DNA from: Rhizobium sp. EC-SD404
GTDB taxonomy: Bacteria; Pseudomonadota; Alphaproteobacteria; Rhizobiales; Rhizobiaceae
DNA length: 64,000 nucleotides
Assembly: GCF_902498825.1 (NCBI RefSeq)
Contig: NZ_LR701459.1
Coordinates: 2,028,414-2,092,413, forward strand
Reading direction: 5' to 3'
Shown: piece after piece, positions 28,422-38,313 of the stretch
How positions within the stretch are numbered: the first letter of the stretch is position 1
How the letters are laid out: each line of letters starts with the position of its first letter
The notes under the pieces: model-generated
The model's input: the letters and a program-made list of their open reading frames with translations, nothing else
Databases searched by the model: none
What the model was told of the DNA's origin: nothing
Made by a program: the position numbers and the translations under genes

Positions 28422-30068
28422 ATGAGCACCCGTCCCCCGCCAGCGACCCACGACGTCTTCAACCAGCCGCCGCGCTTTTCGGGGATGAACGCCTATCGCG
28501 CCGACCCGCTTCTCGTTGAAATCACGCTCGACATGGATCGCGCGCTCCGGCTGGACTTCGAGGGCATCGGCCGTTTCGTGATGAGCGCCGAAGCGCAGGA
28601 CCTGGCGCGGCTTGCCAACCGCAACCCGCCGGAACTCAAGACGCACGATCACCAAGGCAACCGCATCGACCAGGTGGATTTCCATCCGGCCTACCACGCG
28701 CTCCTGCGTAAATCGGTATCGGGCGGGCTTCATGCCTCGGTTTGGGAAGACCTGCCGGCCGAGGCGGGCGTTGCGCACAAAGCACGAGCGATCCGCTTCT
28801 TCCTGACGGCCGGGCTCGAAACCGGGCATCTCTGTCCCGTGACGATGACCAATGCATCGGTCGCCGCGATCATGGCGTCGCCGCGGATCGAGCGGGACTG
28901 GCTGCCGAAGATCCTGTCCCGCAAATACGATTCCGCCCACAAGCCGGCGATGCAGAAGACCGGCATCACGCTCGGCATGGGCATGACGGAGAAGCAGGGC
29001 GGCACGGATGTGCGGGCTAACACAACTTCCGCCGAGCGCGTGGGCGAGGGCATCTATCGCCTGACCGGCCACAAATGGTTCATGTCCGCGCCGATGAGCG
29101 ACGCATTCCTGATGCTGGCCCAGACGCCAGAGGGTATCGGCTGCTTTCTCGTCCCCCGCATCCTGGAGGATGGTTCACCAAATGGCCTCCGTTTCCAGCG
29201 TCTGAAGGACAAGCTCGGCAACCGGTCGAACGCATCGAGCGAGGTCGAGTTTTCCGACACCTATGGCTTCCTGCTCGGCGAACCGGGCGAGGGCATCCGT
29301 ACGATACTCGACATGGTGACCATGACGCGGCTGGATTGCGCGGTTGCCTCCGCTGGCATCATGCGATCGTCACTTGCCGATGCGGTTCATCACACCAGGC
29401 ACCGCTCGGTCTTCGGCAAGAAGCTGGTCGATCAGCCGCTGATGGCCCGCGTGCTCGGCGACATGGCGCTCGACGTGGCCGCCGCCACGGCTCTCTCCAT
29501 GCGGCTTGCCACCGCCTTCGACCGCGCCCGCAACGATCCGCGCGAAGCGGCTTACGCAAGGCTGATGACGCCCGTCGTCAAATACTGGGTCTGCAAGATC
29601 GCCCCGGCGCTCGTCTACGAGGCGATGGAATCGGTCGGCGGCAATGGATATGTCGAGGAGAAGGCTCTCGCCCGCCATTACCGCGAGGCTCCCGTCAATG
29701 CGATCTGGGAAGGCTCGGGCAACGTCATGGCGCTCGACGTGTTGCGGGTGCTGGCCCGCGGACGCGATCTCTTCGACGTCGTGCTCGAAATGATCGCCGG
29801 CGATCTCGGTGCAGCCGGCAGGCGCACGCGTGACGTCCTGGAGGCTGCCATGGCAGTCTGCGAAAGCGACCAGGGCGCTGCCCGTATGCTGACGGAACAG
29901 CTGGCGCTTTCCGCGGCGGCAGCTGAACTCAACCGCATCGGCGCCGGCCGCGTGGCCGACGCTTTCATCGAAACGCGGCTGGCCGGCGCCTGGCGCTCCA
30001 CCTACGGGATGCTCGATTCCCGCTTCGACGCGCGTCAACTCGTCGATCTTCTTTATCCCGAAAGCTGA
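28422..30068 (+). CDS. acyl-CoA dehydrogenase family protein, AidB-like
   Basis: This flavoprotein of about 548 residues matches the AidB subgroup of acyl-CoA dehydrogenases. It begins [20 protein letters not shown], has the flavin-region motif [16 protein letters not shown] (about 185-200), [17 protein letters not shown], and the C-terminal motif [15 protein letters not shown] with the expected Glu. E. coli AidB is part of the adaptive response to alkylation damage and binds DNA; whether this one does is inference. AGGAAGGG (28411-28418) precedes the chosen ATG. It stands alone, divergent from pyrB and convergent with the AEC transporter gene, whose 3' end it overlaps by 16 bases. Confidence 0.9.
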   Translation: MSTRPPPATHDVFNQPPRFSGMNAYRADPLLVEITLDMDRALRLDFEGIGRFVMSAEAQDLARLANRNPPELKTHDHQGNRIDQVDFHPAYHALLRKSVSGGLHASVWEDLPAEAGVAHKARAIRFFLTAGLETGHLCPVTMTNASVAAIMASPRIERDWLPKILSRKYDSAHKPAMQKTGITLGMGMTEKQGGTDVRANTTSAERVGEGIYRLTGHKWFMSAPMSDAFLMLAQTPEGIGCFLVPRILEDGSPNGLRFQRLKDKLGNRSNASSEVEFSDTYGFLLGEPGEGIRTILDMVTMTRLDCAVASAGIMRSSLADAVHHTRHRSVFGKKLVDQPLMARVLGDMALDVAAATALSMRLATAFDRARNDPREAAYARLMTPVVKYWVCKIAPALVYEAMESVGGNGYVEEKALARHYREAPVNAIWEGSGNVMALDVLRVLARGRDLFDVVLEMIAGDLGAAGRRTRDVLEAAMAVCESDQGAARMLTEQLALSAAAAELNRIGAGRVADAFIETRLAGAWRSTYGMLDSRFDARQLVDLLYPES

Positions 30069-30985
30069 CGCAGCAGGAAAAGCGCCAGCGGCATCGTACC
30101 GATCGAGGCCGCCGTCTGGATTGTCGTGATCGCCGCGTAGAGCGGAGCGTCGCCGTTCATCTGACGCGCCAGCAGATATCCATTCATGGCTGTCGGCACC
30201 GCCGCGCAGAGAACCAGAATTTCGAGCGTCGCGCCTTCGAGCCCGACCAGCACTGCGACCAAGGTCATGACCGCGGGAAATAGAACGAGCTTGATTGCGG
30301 ACGTCAGCGCCGAAACGGGTCGTGGCTTCAACGCGTCCCCGATGCGCAAGCCAGCGCCCACCATCAGCAGTCCGAGGCCGAGTGAACTCGCCGCAATAAG
30401 ATCGATGGCAGTGAGGATCGGGCCGGGGATCTCAAATGGCAGAAGGCGCGCTCCCAGACCGATGAGGCATGACAATATGAGCGGATTGCGCGCCATGCCC
30501 AGCGCCAGCACCGAGAGCTTGCGCGCTCCACCGCCGAACCAAACCATGACCGCGACGCAGACGAGATTGATCGGCAGGATGATGAGCGCCATCACGAGTG
30601 CGACCAGCGCGATGCCCTGGTCGCCATGAAGGCTGCTGGCGATGGCCAGCGCGACGAAGCCGTTCCAGCGGATGCCGGTCTGGAAAATGGTGGTGAAACT
30701 GGACGCGGTAACGCCGCGCCGCTGCATGATCGGCCACAGCGAAAGCACGAAGACCATCATGAAAGCGAGCGTGATGGCAACGGTCAGCGCGACGCGCCCC
30801 ACGTCGAGCGCTGCGAAATCCGCTTGGTATAGCGTCATTGAGAGCAGGGCCGGGAATGCGACGAAATACCCGAACTGTTCAAGCCCAGGCCAAAAACTCT
30901 GATCGATGCTTTTCCACCGTTTCAACACGATCCCGAGAAGAACGAGCAGAAAAATCGGGATGATGCTTTGCAGGATCGGAATCAT
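30053..30985 (-). CDS. AEC family transporter
   Basis: This is an auxin efflux carrier (AEC)-type membrane protein of about 310 residues with 10 hydrophobic segments. Its first helix, ILQSIIPIFLLVLLGIVLKRW, is typical of the family. Bacterial members include malonate or malate permease-like proteins; the substrate here is unknown. I chose the ATG at 30985 because it brings the family-type N-terminus to the front; longer starts up to 31039 add only polar residues. It overlaps the convergent acyl-CoA dehydrogenase gene by 16 bases. Confidence 0.85.
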   Translation of the reverse strand: MIPILQSIIPIFLLVLLGIVLKRWKSIDQSFWPGLEQFGYFVAFPALLSMTLYQADFAALDVGRVALTVAITLAFMMVFVLSLWPIMQRRGVTASSFTTIFQTGIRWNGFVALAIASSLHGDQGIALVALVMALIILPINLVCVAVMVWFGGGARKLSVLALGMARNPLILSCLIGLGARLLPFEIPGPILTAIDLIAASSLGLGLLMVGAGLRIGDALKPRPVSALTSAIKLVLFPAVMTLVAVLVGLEGATLEILVLCAAVPTAMNGYLLARQMNGDAPLYAAITTIQTAASIGTMPLALFLLRQLSG

Positions 30986-31218
30986 GAACGTCGAGCCAAT
31001 TGAAGCCTGTTCCTTAGGCCCCATACGGCCCATGAGCAAATGCGTTCCAGAGCGAGACGGCCGTTAACCATAAATCGCGATTGCTGATTGGACCAATGGC
31101 CGGGAATCGTTGCCTCCCTTATGGTTGGCAAACTGTTAACGGGCATCGGCCGGTAAGAATTGGTGCAACCGCGCTCTAATTGCTTTGTTGATGTTGTGAC
31201 AGATCAGGCAAGGGCTTC

Positions 31219-31722
31219 ATGGGCATGCGGACGATCGTGATCGGCATATCGCTTTTCTGGATGGTGGAGTTTTCCATGTCCGGGCTGAGCCGTGCCGTTC
31301 CGTCCCCCTACGACCAGGAACCCGGTATGTTCGCGTGGCTGAGCATCCATCATCTCTTCGGCTTCGCCGAATTCGGGATCGCCTCACTGTTCTGTCTGGC
31401 TGCGCTTTTCGCGCTGTTCGGCACATACTCGACCAAGCGGGATTCGCGTGAGACCCTCGTTGCTGCCGTAACCGGCGCGCTGGTGCTGACGGCCGCGACA
31501 CATGCCTTCGGCTGGCTGGAGGGTAGAGTGGACGCAAGCGTCTTCGTCGAGGCTGGCCTGCTCTTGATGACAGGGGCAGCTGCCCTTCTCTTCGACGGGA
31601 ACACCGTCAAAACGGCCGCTGCCCAAGACGACGCGATCCTGCCGAATGATTATCTCAAGAACCGGATCGCCGCCGCGACGGCGTCGGTCCACACCTTCCC
31701 CGATGCGAGGCCCCGGTCATGA
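31219..31722 (+). CDS. hypothetical membrane protein
   Basis: The 167-residue protein has three or four hydrophobic segments (about residues 5-20, 38-70, 80-100 and 110-125) and a polar C-terminal tail of about 40 residues. I recognise no family. AAGGG lies just before the ATG. The stop overlaps the next start (ATGA at 31719-31722), so it is translationally coupled to the DUF6105 gene and probably works with it. The 180-bp upstream gap holds TTAACCAT (31064-31071), a possible CtrA half-site. Confidence 0.75.
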   Translation: MGMRTIVIGISLFWMVEFSMSGLSRAVPSPYDQEPGMFAWLSIHHLFGFAEFGIASLFCLAALFALFGTYSTKRDSRETLVAAVTGALVLTAATHAFGWLEGRVDASVFVEAGLLLMTGAAALLFDGNTVKTAAAQDDAILPNDYLKNRIAAATASVHTFPDARPRS

Positions 31723-32042
31723 AATGGTTTCTGATACTCTGGGCCGCCCCCGTCGGGTCGCTGATTGCCTGGTACGGGCTGTCCTATCACGACATTAGTC
31801 TCGGCTTCTTCATGTTGACGCGCGAAACGCATGACCTCGTCTTCCAGATCTATGGCAACGTGCTTGGCATTGCGCCCGAGAGTATACCGCCGCTGGTCGC
31901 CCGCGCACTCGTGGTCGACACGTTCATCGTGCTGGGCATCGTCGCTTTTCGTAAGCGCCGCGAAATCCGGGCGTGGTGGGCCGCGCGACAGGATCGCGGC
32001 GCCCGACTTCAGAGCGACGAAAGCCTGTCCAGCGCGCCTTGA
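31719..32042 (+). CDS. DUF6105 family membrane protein
   Basis: The 107-residue protein has an N-terminal membrane helix ([20 protein letters not shown]), a central [14 protein letters not shown] segment and a second helix ([15 protein letters not shown]) followed by a basic, cytoplasmic tail ([10 protein letters not shown]). This matches DUF6105 as I know it from Hyphomicrobiales; the function is unknown. It overlaps the preceding membrane-protein gene by 4 bases and converges on ruvX with a 34-base overlap of coding regions. Confidence 0.8.
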   Translation: MKWFLILWAAPVGSLIAWYGLSYHDISLGFFMLTRETHDLVFQIYGNVLGIAPESIPPLVARALVVDTFIVLGIVAFRKRREIRAWWAARQDRGARLQSDESLSSAP

Positions 32043-32473
32043 AGAATGAACGCCGCTGCGGCGGCGTCGATACGCTCCGCTCTGCGGGCGCGTGACACGT
32101 CCATGCCGATTAGCGCCCTCTCGGCGGCCACCGTCGAAAGCCGCTCGTCCCAGAATGCGAATGGAAGCTCCGTGAGAGGCTCCATGTTGCGTACGAAGGC
32201 GCGCGTCGCCTGCGCGCGGGGCCCTTGGCTCCCGTCCATGTTGATCGGCAGGCCGATCACGATGCCCGAGACCTGCTGTTCGGCAAGAAGCTTCAAGAGC
32301 GCATCTGCGTCCTTCATGAATTTTGCGCGACGGATCACCCCGCGCGGGCTCGCCAGCGTCAGTCCCAGATCGGAAATGGCGACGCCGATCGTTTTCGTGC
32401 CGAGGTCTAGACCGGCGAGCGTGGTGCCCTTGGGCATGAGACCGGGAAGGTCTTCGAGCGCGACGATTGACAA
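32009..32473 (-). CDS. ruvX: Holliday junction resolvase-like protein RuvX (YqgF)
   Basis: This RNase H-fold nuclease of 154 residues carries [15 protein letters not shown] (about residues 21-35), with the first catalytic Asp. [18 protein letters not shown] is the conserved central motif and [12 protein letters not shown] the acidic motif near residue 107. YqgF/RuvX is broadly conserved and essential in many bacteria; roles in 16S rRNA 3'-end maturation and in recombination have been proposed. It is divergent from the UPF0173 hydrolase gene over 95 bp. Confidence 0.93.
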   Translation of the reverse strand: MSIVALEDLPGLMPKGTTLAGLDLGTKTIGVAISDLGLTLASPRGVIRRAKFMKDADALLKLLAEQQVSGIVIGLPINMDGSQGPRAQATRAFVRNMEPLTELPFAFWDERLSTVAAERALIGMDVSRARRAERIDAAAAAFILQGALDRLSSL

Positions 32474-32568
32474 GATAACGGCCTTCCGGGTTTTGCAATT
32501 GGGCTTCTCTGCGCCATCTACCGGCCCGGAGCAATAACCCCCGCATGGGCATCAGCAAGGAGATATCG

Positions 32569-33276
32569 ATGAAACTGACCTGGCTCGGACACGCTGCATT
32601 CCGGATCGAAACCGGCAAGGCGACGATCCTGATCGACCCGTTCCTGACCGGAAACCCCGGCTTTGCAGGTCTCGATCGCAAGGATGCCGTCCAAGGCGTC
32701 ACGCATATCGTCCTGACCCACGGACACGCCGATCATGTCGGCGATACGGCAGCGATCGCCAAGGAAACCGGTGCGACCGTGGTGGCCAATGCGGATCTCT
32801 GCGGCTTCCTCGGCAAGCATCGCGGCCTGGAAAAGCTCGATCCGACGAACACCGGCGGCACCGTCCATCATGAAGGCTTCTCGGTGACCTATGTGAATGC
32901 TCTGCATTCCTCCGCCGACATCACCGAGGACGGCGTGTCCCATGCGCTCGGCAACGCCAATGGCTGCATCTTCCACATCGATGGCGGCCCGACGCTTCTG
33001 CATATGGGCGACACCGATATCTTCTCGGATATGGCGCTGATCCACGAACTGCATCGGCCGGAGATTGGCATCGTACCTATCGGTGATCGCTTCACCATGG
33101 GCGGTGCCGTCGCAGCACTCGCATGCCGCCGCTACTTCGACTTCAAGGCGATCATTCCGTGCCACTACGGCTCGTTCCCGATTATCGACCAGACCGCCGA
33201 TGTGTTTGTGGATGCGCTGGAGAGCCAGGCGGAGCGGGCAAAGGTCGCCGCTGCCGGAACGCTGCACCAGTTCTAG
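32569..33276 (+). CDS. UPF0173 metal-dependent hydrolase
   Basis: This metallo-beta-lactamase fold protein of 235 residues starts [11 protein letters not shown] and has the zinc motif HGHADHVGD (about 58-66). It continues [12 protein letters not shown] and ends [12 protein letters not shown], matching the UPF0173 (YtkL-like) family. The substrate is unknown. The ATG at 32569 is preceded by AGGAGA 5 bases upstream, which decides it over an in-frame start 24 bases earlier. It is convergent with the GGDEF-EAL gene, leaving only 18 bp between stops. Confidence 0.92.
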   Translation: MKLTWLGHAAFRIETGKATILIDPFLTGNPGFAGLDRKDAVQGVTHIVLTHGHADHVGDTAAIAKETGATVVANADLCGFLGKHRGLEKLDPTNTGGTVHHEGFSVTYVNALHSSADITEDGVSHALGNANGCIFHIDGGPTLLHMGDTDIFSDMALIHELHRPEIGIVPIGDRFTMGGAVAALACRRYFDFKAIIPCHYGSFPIIDQTADVFVDALESQAERAKVAAAGTLHQF

Positions 33277-33294
33277 GTGAGACGACGCCGAGCC

Positions 33295-35259
33295 CTATGC
33301 CCGCAGCGCGACCCGTTGGCGCCCAGCGCTGCGGGCAAGGCTCAAGGCGTCCTGGAAAGAGAGCGGGCGATCGAAATGATAGCCCTGGCCGTAAGTGCAG
33401 CCGAGGGCTTTCAGTTGCCCGGCAATTGCGCCGGTCTCTACGCCTTCGGCCACGCAGTCGATCCCTAGATTGGCGGACAGGTCCACGACCGATTTTACGA
33501 TGTTGCGGCAGCGGGCATCGCTTTCCATCTGCTGCACGAAGCTGCGGTCGATCTTGAGTTTGTCGAAGGCGAGGCGGTGCACATGGCTGAGGCTCGAATA
33601 GCCCGTGCCGAAATCATCGAGTGCCACCTTGATACCGGCGGAGCGGAAGAGCGAGATCATCCGCTCCGCCGTTTCGAAGTTCGACAGGAGTGCCGTTTCG
33701 GTGATCTCGAATTCGAGGCGATTCGTGGCGATGCCCGAGCGCTCGACAAGGCTGAGGATCTTCAAAGCATCAATGTGGTTGCAGATGTCGCGGGCCGAAA
33801 GGTTGAACGATAGCCGGCAATCGAGCGGCAATTGGTCCAGCGCGTCGATCGCCTTGCGCAGAAGGATCAGCGACACGTCGTTGATGAGCCCGCAGCGCTC
33901 TGCGATGGGTACGAAGGCGGCAGGCGAAATCTCGCCGAGCGTCGCATTGTTCCACCGGCCAAGCGCTTCGAAACTGACGACTTCGCCTGTTTTCAGATCG
34001 ATGATCGGTTGGAAGGCCAGATAGAATTCCTGCCTGAGATCGCCAATCCGAAGCTCCCGCTCGATCGATGTCCGTTCGTGCAGGAGGCGCGTATGCTGGT
34101 CGGAGAATATTTCGACGCCGCCGTTCTGCTTGTTTTTGGCCTGGTAGAGCGCGAAGTCGGCCTGTTCGATCAGGCTTGCGGCAGTCGCTTGGCGTTCGCT
34201 GGAAACGACGATCCCGCACGATCCCGACAGCCGTGCAATGCCGGCAGGCGTCTCGAAATGGTCCTTCAACGCAAGGCACAGGGCATTGCCGATGGAAAGC
34301 ACTTCGCTTGCATCCGTGTCCGATGCGAGAATGAAGCCGAACTCGTCGCCTCCGATACGTGCGACGATCGTGCCGGGCAGAAGCAGTTTTCGGAACCGGC
34401 GCGCGGTTTCCACAAGCACCGCGTCGCCCGCAGCATGACCGAAGACATCGTTGACCGGCTTGAATCCGTCGAGGTCGATGAGGCCGATGATGGGCGGCCT
34501 GCCGCCGGCCGCCTTGGTGAGTTCCTGGTCGATCTTTTCGAAAAAGCTGCGTCGATTGTGCAGGCCCGTCAGTTGGTCTTCGAGCGCGTGCTTGGCGTTT
34601 AGAATGCCGAGCTGCTCGGTTTCCTTTTGCTTCTGCTCGAGGATGTCCGACATCCGCACGATGGAAATGAAATTGTCGAAATTGCTGTGCGTGACGTGGA
34701 TGAAGGCGAGCGAGATGAGGCAGACGCTGATCGAAATTGCCATGAACACCGGCTGGCCGCTGAACATGAAGTGACCAACGAGAATGAAGAAAACGCTACC
34801 GGCGGTCACCAGGGCCGCAGGCGGAAGGTTCATCAGGCAGAAGACGCAGGAAATGGCAGCGATCGACAGGAAAAAGGCGATATGGCTCTGTTGGTAGGCG
34901 TCGCCATAGGGATATAGGCTCACACCCCAGAAACCGAAGCCGATCGAAAATATGCCGGCCAAAACCACCGTCCCGCGCATCTTCCGAATGGCTTGCGCTG
35001 CGGTCGGCTGATCATTGCGCCGGAAGTGCCACTTCGCCAGGCGGATGACGCAGATCAGCGACAGCACACCTGGGATATACACCGTCTGCAATGTCGGCGC
35101 CGCGCCGTAATGCGTCCACGCGAGAGCCACGGCATTGACGACCAGCAGGACGTACAGAATCGGGATCTGCCGCGTCAGCGCGGCATATTGCGCGATCGCG
35201 AAACGCTCATTTCCGACATCGACATGAAAGAGAAAGGACTTACGAAAAAACTGCAGCAC
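33295..35259 (-). CDS. membrane-bound GGDEF-EAL cyclic di-GMP protein
   Basis: The 654-residue protein has an N-terminal membrane region of about five or six helices (residues 30-190), then a GGDEF domain with intact ARIGGDEF (about 305-312) and a C-terminal EAL domain. EAL-domain catalytic features are present: FEALGRW, FNLSARDI, FEITETALL, ALDDFGTGYSS and KIDRSF. The cyclase has no RxxD inhibition site before GGDEF (LPGT occupies that place). Both activities could therefore be real, making and breaking cyclic di-GMP in response to a membrane signal. It is divergent from gatC over 160 bp. Confidence 0.92.
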   Translation of the reverse strand: MLQFFRKSFLFHVDVGNERFAIAQYAALTRQIPILYVLLVVNAVALAWTHYGAAPTLQTVYIPGVLSLICVIRLAKWHFRRNDQPTAAQAIRKMRGTVVLAGIFSIGFGFWGVSLYPYGDAYQQSHIAFFLSIAAISCVFCLMNLPPAALVTAGSVFFILVGHFMFSGQPVFMAISISVCLISLAFIHVTHSNFDNFISIVRMSDILEQKQKETEQLGILNAKHALEDQLTGLHNRRSFFEKIDQELTKAAGGRPPIIGLIDLDGFKPVNDVFGHAAGDAVLVETARRFRKLLLPGTIVARIGGDEFGFILASDTDASEVLSIGNALCLALKDHFETPAGIARLSGSCGIVVSSERQATAASLIEQADFALYQAKNKQNGGVEIFSDQHTRLLHERTSIERELRIGDLRQEFYLAFQPIIDLKTGEVVSFEALGRWNNATLGEISPAAFVPIAERCGLINDVSLILLRKAIDALDQLPLDCRLSFNLSARDICNHIDALKILSLVERSGIATNRLEFEITETALLSNFETAERMISLFRSAGIKVALDDFGTGYSSLSHVHRLAFDKLKIDRSFVQQMESDARCRNIVKSVVDLSANLGIDCVAEGVETGAIAGQLKALGCTYGQGYHFDRPLSFQDALSLARSAGRQRVALRA

Positions 35260-35419
35260 AACCAGGCACCCCCAACGGCCGCAGTAAAGAAGAGAAGCAT
35301 TGAAATATCGTATAGACTGTTGGACATACGGTGAGTGTGACGCACAGTTTGCCAGCCTTGCTCTTGGCTGATGTGAACGCTATAGGCACCCGCACGCCTG
35401 AAAATCCCGGAGTTCCCGC

Positions 35420-35707
35420 ATGTCTGTCGATATCGCAACCGTGAAGCGCGTTGCCCGTCTGTCCCGTCTCGCGGTAAGCGACGAGGATGCACAGCGCATG
35501 GTCGGCGAGCTCAACGTCATTCTCGGCTTCGTCGAGCAGCTCGACGAGGTCGATGTGAGTGGCGTCGAGCCCATGACCTCGGTGATCGCCATGGACATGA
35601 AGAAGCGCGCCGATGTCGTCACCGATGGCGACAAGGCTGCCGATGTCGTGGCCAACGCGCCGGCGTCCGAAGAAGGGTTCTTCCTCGTCCCGAAAGTCGT
35701 GGAGTAG
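35420..35707 (+). CDS. gatC: aspartyl/glutamyl-tRNA amidotransferase subunit C
   Basis: GatC stabilises the GatA-GatB complex that converts Glu-tRNA-Gln and Asp-tRNA-Asn to the correct amides. The 95-residue protein starts [19 protein letters not shown] and has the family core [22 protein letters not shown] and a FFLVPKVVE end. A GNAT gene starts 3 bp after its stop, and gatA follows that; all are on the plus strand and tightly packed. Presence of gatCAB is usual in bacteria that lack GlnRS and/or AsnRS. Confidence 0.95.
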   Translation: MSVDIATVKRVARLSRLAVSDEDAQRMVGELNVILGFVEQLDEVDVSGVEPMTSVIAMDMKKRADVVTDGDKAADVVANAPASEEGFFLVPKVVE

Positions 35708-35710
35708 GCC

Positions 35711-36178
35711 GTGGAGCTGGCTATCGCAGCCGAGACGCCTCTCCAGGACGACGTGCGCGACATGGTCAGCGCGCTCAACGCGCACATGATCCCGTTGACG
35801 CCGCGCGAGTTCCAGTTCCAACTGACCGTCGAGCAGATGTCCGATCCTTCGGTGACGGTTTTCATCGCGCGCAATGAAGATGGAAACGCTGTCGGCATGG
35901 CGTCGCTGAAAGATCACGGTCAGGGTCTCGGGGAAGTGAAGCGCATGTTCACCAAGCCGCAAGTGCGCGGCAAGCGGGTGGGCTCTGCGCTTCTGCAGCA
36001 GGTCGAGCAACTTGCCCGTGATCGCGGCATCTTCCGTCTCGTTCTCGAAACGGGCGAGGCGCCCGGTTTCGAAGCCGCTTGGCGCATCTATGAGCGCAAC
36101 GGCTTCACCCAATGCGGCGCCGTCCTCGACTATCCCGATTCCGGTTATTCCCGATTTTACGAAAAGAAGTTTGCCTGA
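35711..36178 (+). CDS. GNAT family N-acetyltransferase (between gatC and gatA)
   Basis: The 155-residue protein has a GNAT fold. An acetyl-CoA binding segment, [20 protein letters not shown] (about 77-96), has the R/Q-x-x-G-x-G/A-like loop, and the C-terminal [11 protein letters not shown] (about 127-137) is typical. The start is GTG, 3 bp after the gatC stop; the stop overlaps the gatA ATG by one base. The substrate is unknown. Being locked between gatC and gatA suggests it is co-expressed with the amidotransferase; a direct functional tie is not shown by sequence. Confidence 0.86.
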   Translation: MELAIAAETPLQDDVRDMVSALNAHMIPLTPREFQFQLTVEQMSDPSVTVFIARNEDGNAVGMASLKDHGQGLGEVKRMFTKPQVRGKRVGSALLQQVEQLARDRGIFRLVLETGEAPGFEAAWRIYERNGFTQCGAVLDYPDSGYSRFYEKKFA

Positions 36179-37659
36179 TGTCCGAACTGACCCGCCTGAC
36201 CATCGCCGAAGCTCGCGAAAAGATGCGCGCACGCGACCTTTCCTCGGTCGAACTGACGGATGCCTATCTGACGGCGATCGAAGCCGCGAACCCTTCGATC
36301 AATGCCTATGTGACGGTGACGGCGGACAAGGCGCGCGCCATGGCAAAGCGTTCGGACGAGCGCATGGCGAACGGGGAGGCGGGTGCCCTCGAAGGCATTC
36401 CGCTTGGCATCAAGGACCTCTTTGCGACCGAAGGCGTCCACACGCAGGCCTGCAGCCATATCCTGAACAGCTTCGAGCCGCGCTACGAATCGACCGTCAC
36501 CTCCAACCTCTGGAACGACGGCGCCGTCATGCTCGGCAAGCTGAACATGGACGAGTTCGCCATGGGCTCGTCGAACGAGACGTCCTATTACGGCCCGGTC
36601 GTGAACCCCTGGCGCGTCGAGGGCTCCAACAAGAGCCTCGTGCCCGGCGGCTCCTCCGGTGGCTCTGCGGCAGCCGTTGCCGCCGAACTCTGCGCCGGCG
36701 CGACCGCGACCGATACCGGTGGATCCATCCGCCAGCCGGCAGCGTTCACCGGGACCGTCGGCATCAAGCCAACCTATGGCCGCTGCTCGCGCTTCGGCAT
36801 CGTCGCCTTTGCCTCCTCGCTCGACCAGGCGGGTCCGATCGCCCGCGACGTGCGTGATGCGGCGATCATGCTGCGCTCCATGGCCTCGACGGACGCCAAG
36901 GACACGACCTCGGTCGATCGTTCGGTTCCCGACTACGAGGCCGCCGTCGGGCGCTCGGTAAAGGGCCTGAAGATCGGCATCCCGAAGGAGTACCGCGTCG
37001 ACGGCATGCCGGGCGAGATCGACGCGCTCTGGCAGCAGGGCATCGATTGGCTCAAGGAGGCCGGCGCCGAAATCGTCGAGATTTCCCTGCCGCACACCAA
37101 ATACGCGCTGCCCGCCTATTACATCGTGGCACCGGCGGAAGCCTCGTCGAACCTCGCGCGTTATGACGGTGTGCGCTACGGCCTGCGCCAGCCGGGCCGC
37201 GACATTCTGGAAATGTACGAAAAGACCCGCGCGGAAGGTTTTGGCGAAGAAGTCCAGCGCCGTATCATGATCGGCACCTATGTTCTCTCCGCCGGCTATT
37301 ACGATGCCTACTACCTGAAGGCGCAGAAAGTCCGCACGCTGATCAAGCGCGATTTCGAGACAGTGTTCGCCGCTGGCGTCGACGCGATCCTGACGCCGGC
37401 GACACCATCGGCCGCTTTCGAGATTGGCGATGCCGAGATGGCGGCCGATCCGGTGAAGATGTACCTGAACGACATCTTCACGGTCACTGTGAACATGGCG
37501 GGCCTGCCGGGTATCGCCGTTCCGGCCGGAACCTCGCCGGATGGATTGCCGCTGGGTCTCCAATTGATCGGCCGACCCTTCGACGAAGAGACGCTTTTTG
37601 CCGCAGCCAGCGTCGTGGAGAAGGCCGCCGGCCGCTTCACGCCAAAGCGTTGGTGGTAA
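36178..37659 (+). CDS. gatA: aspartyl/glutamyl-tRNA amidotransferase subunit A
   Basis: GatA is the amidase subunit that releases ammonia from glutamine for tRNA-dependent amidation. The 493-residue protein carries the amidase signature [16 protein letters not shown] (about 158-173) with the catalytic Ser-cisSer-Lys triad: Lys in GIKDLFAT (about 79), the first Ser in PGGSSGGSA, and [11 protein letters not shown] (about 177-187). Length fits. The ATG overlaps the preceding GNAT stop. A second GNAT gene starts inside its last codons. Confidence 0.96.
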   Translation: MSELTRLTIAEAREKMRARDLSSVELTDAYLTAIEAANPSINAYVTVTADKARAMAKRSDERMANGEAGALEGIPLGIKDLFATEGVHTQACSHILNSFEPRYESTVTSNLWNDGAVMLGKLNMDEFAMGSSNETSYYGPVVNPWRVEGSNKSLVPGGSSGGSAAAVAAELCAGATATDTGGSIRQPAAFTGTVGIKPTYGRCSRFGIVAFASSLDQAGPIARDVRDAAIMLRSMASTDAKDTTSVDRSVPDYEAAVGRSVKGLKIGIPKEYRVDGMPGEIDALWQQGIDWLKEAGAEIVEISLPHTKYALPAYYIVAPAEASSNLARYDGVRYGLRQPGRDILEMYEKTRAEGFGEEVQRRIMIGTYVLSAGYYDAYYLKAQKVRTLIKRDFETVFAAGVDAILTPATPSAAFEIGDAEMAADPVKMYLNDIFTVTVNMAGLPGIAVPAGTSPDGLPLGLQLIGRPFDEETLFAAASVVEKAAGRFTPKRWW

Positions 37660-38192
37660 TTCGACCAGCCAAACGCAGTGATGCCGCGAAACTCGCGGAG
37701 ATCGGATATCGTGCCTGGGAAGACCGCTTGTCCGTCTGGGCATCGGGCCAGACCAACGTGGCGAGCCTTCGCCGCAACGCGATGGACTCCTACCTCACCT
37801 TCACGAGCCGCAGCTGGTCGCTGATCCGTGTCGCGGAAGAGGATGGCACCCCTGTCGGCTGGGGCGCCCACGAGGATCCGCTCGATGTCGAGACCGCGCG
37901 ACCCAATGCCATCTCCGATCTCTGGATCGATCCCGACTTCCAGCGCCGCGGCTATGGTGCCAGGCTGCTCACCTGCCTCGAAGACGAAATCGTCGAGGCG
38001 GGGCACGAGACCTCGGAACTGGAAACGCACGCCCGCAATCACGAGGCGATCGCGTTCTATCGGCGCTATGGCTATGCGATCATCTGGCTGTCGACGGTCT
38101 ATTCCGCGTCTCTGGACCGCGACATCGAAAAGGTCGGTCTGTTGAAGCGCCTGGTGCACGAGCCCGAAATGGAAATCTACGGGCCGCTCTGA
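37653..38192 (+). CDS. GNAT family N-acetyltransferase (after gatA)
   Basis: This is a GNAT protein of about 179 residues. It starts [21 protein letters not shown], has [20 protein letters not shown] (about 89-108) as the acetyl-CoA loop and ends with an [12 protein letters not shown] motif. The start is the GTG at 37653 or the TTG at 37650, both overlapping the gatA stop, so translation is coupled. It is distinct in sequence from the GNATs after gatC and gatB. The substrate is unknown. Confidence 0.84.
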   Translation: MVIRPAKRSDAAKLAEIGYRAWEDRLSVWASGQTNVASLRRNAMDSYLTFTSRSWSLIRVAEEDGTPVGWGAHEDPLDVETARPNAISDLWIDPDFQRRGYGARLLTCLEDEIVEAGHETSELETHARNHEAIAFYRRYGYAIIWLSTVYSASLDRDIEKVGLLKRLVHEPEMEIYGPL

Positions 38193-38313
38193 TCCGCGCG
38201 GCGTTAAGACTAGCCAATCCGCTGGGTCGCAGCTGCGCCAAAGTCCTTGCGCCCGACTGCCCGATGTTCTAGCCAAATCCCCATCCCTCAAGGCCATTGA
38301 AGAGCGTCACCGA

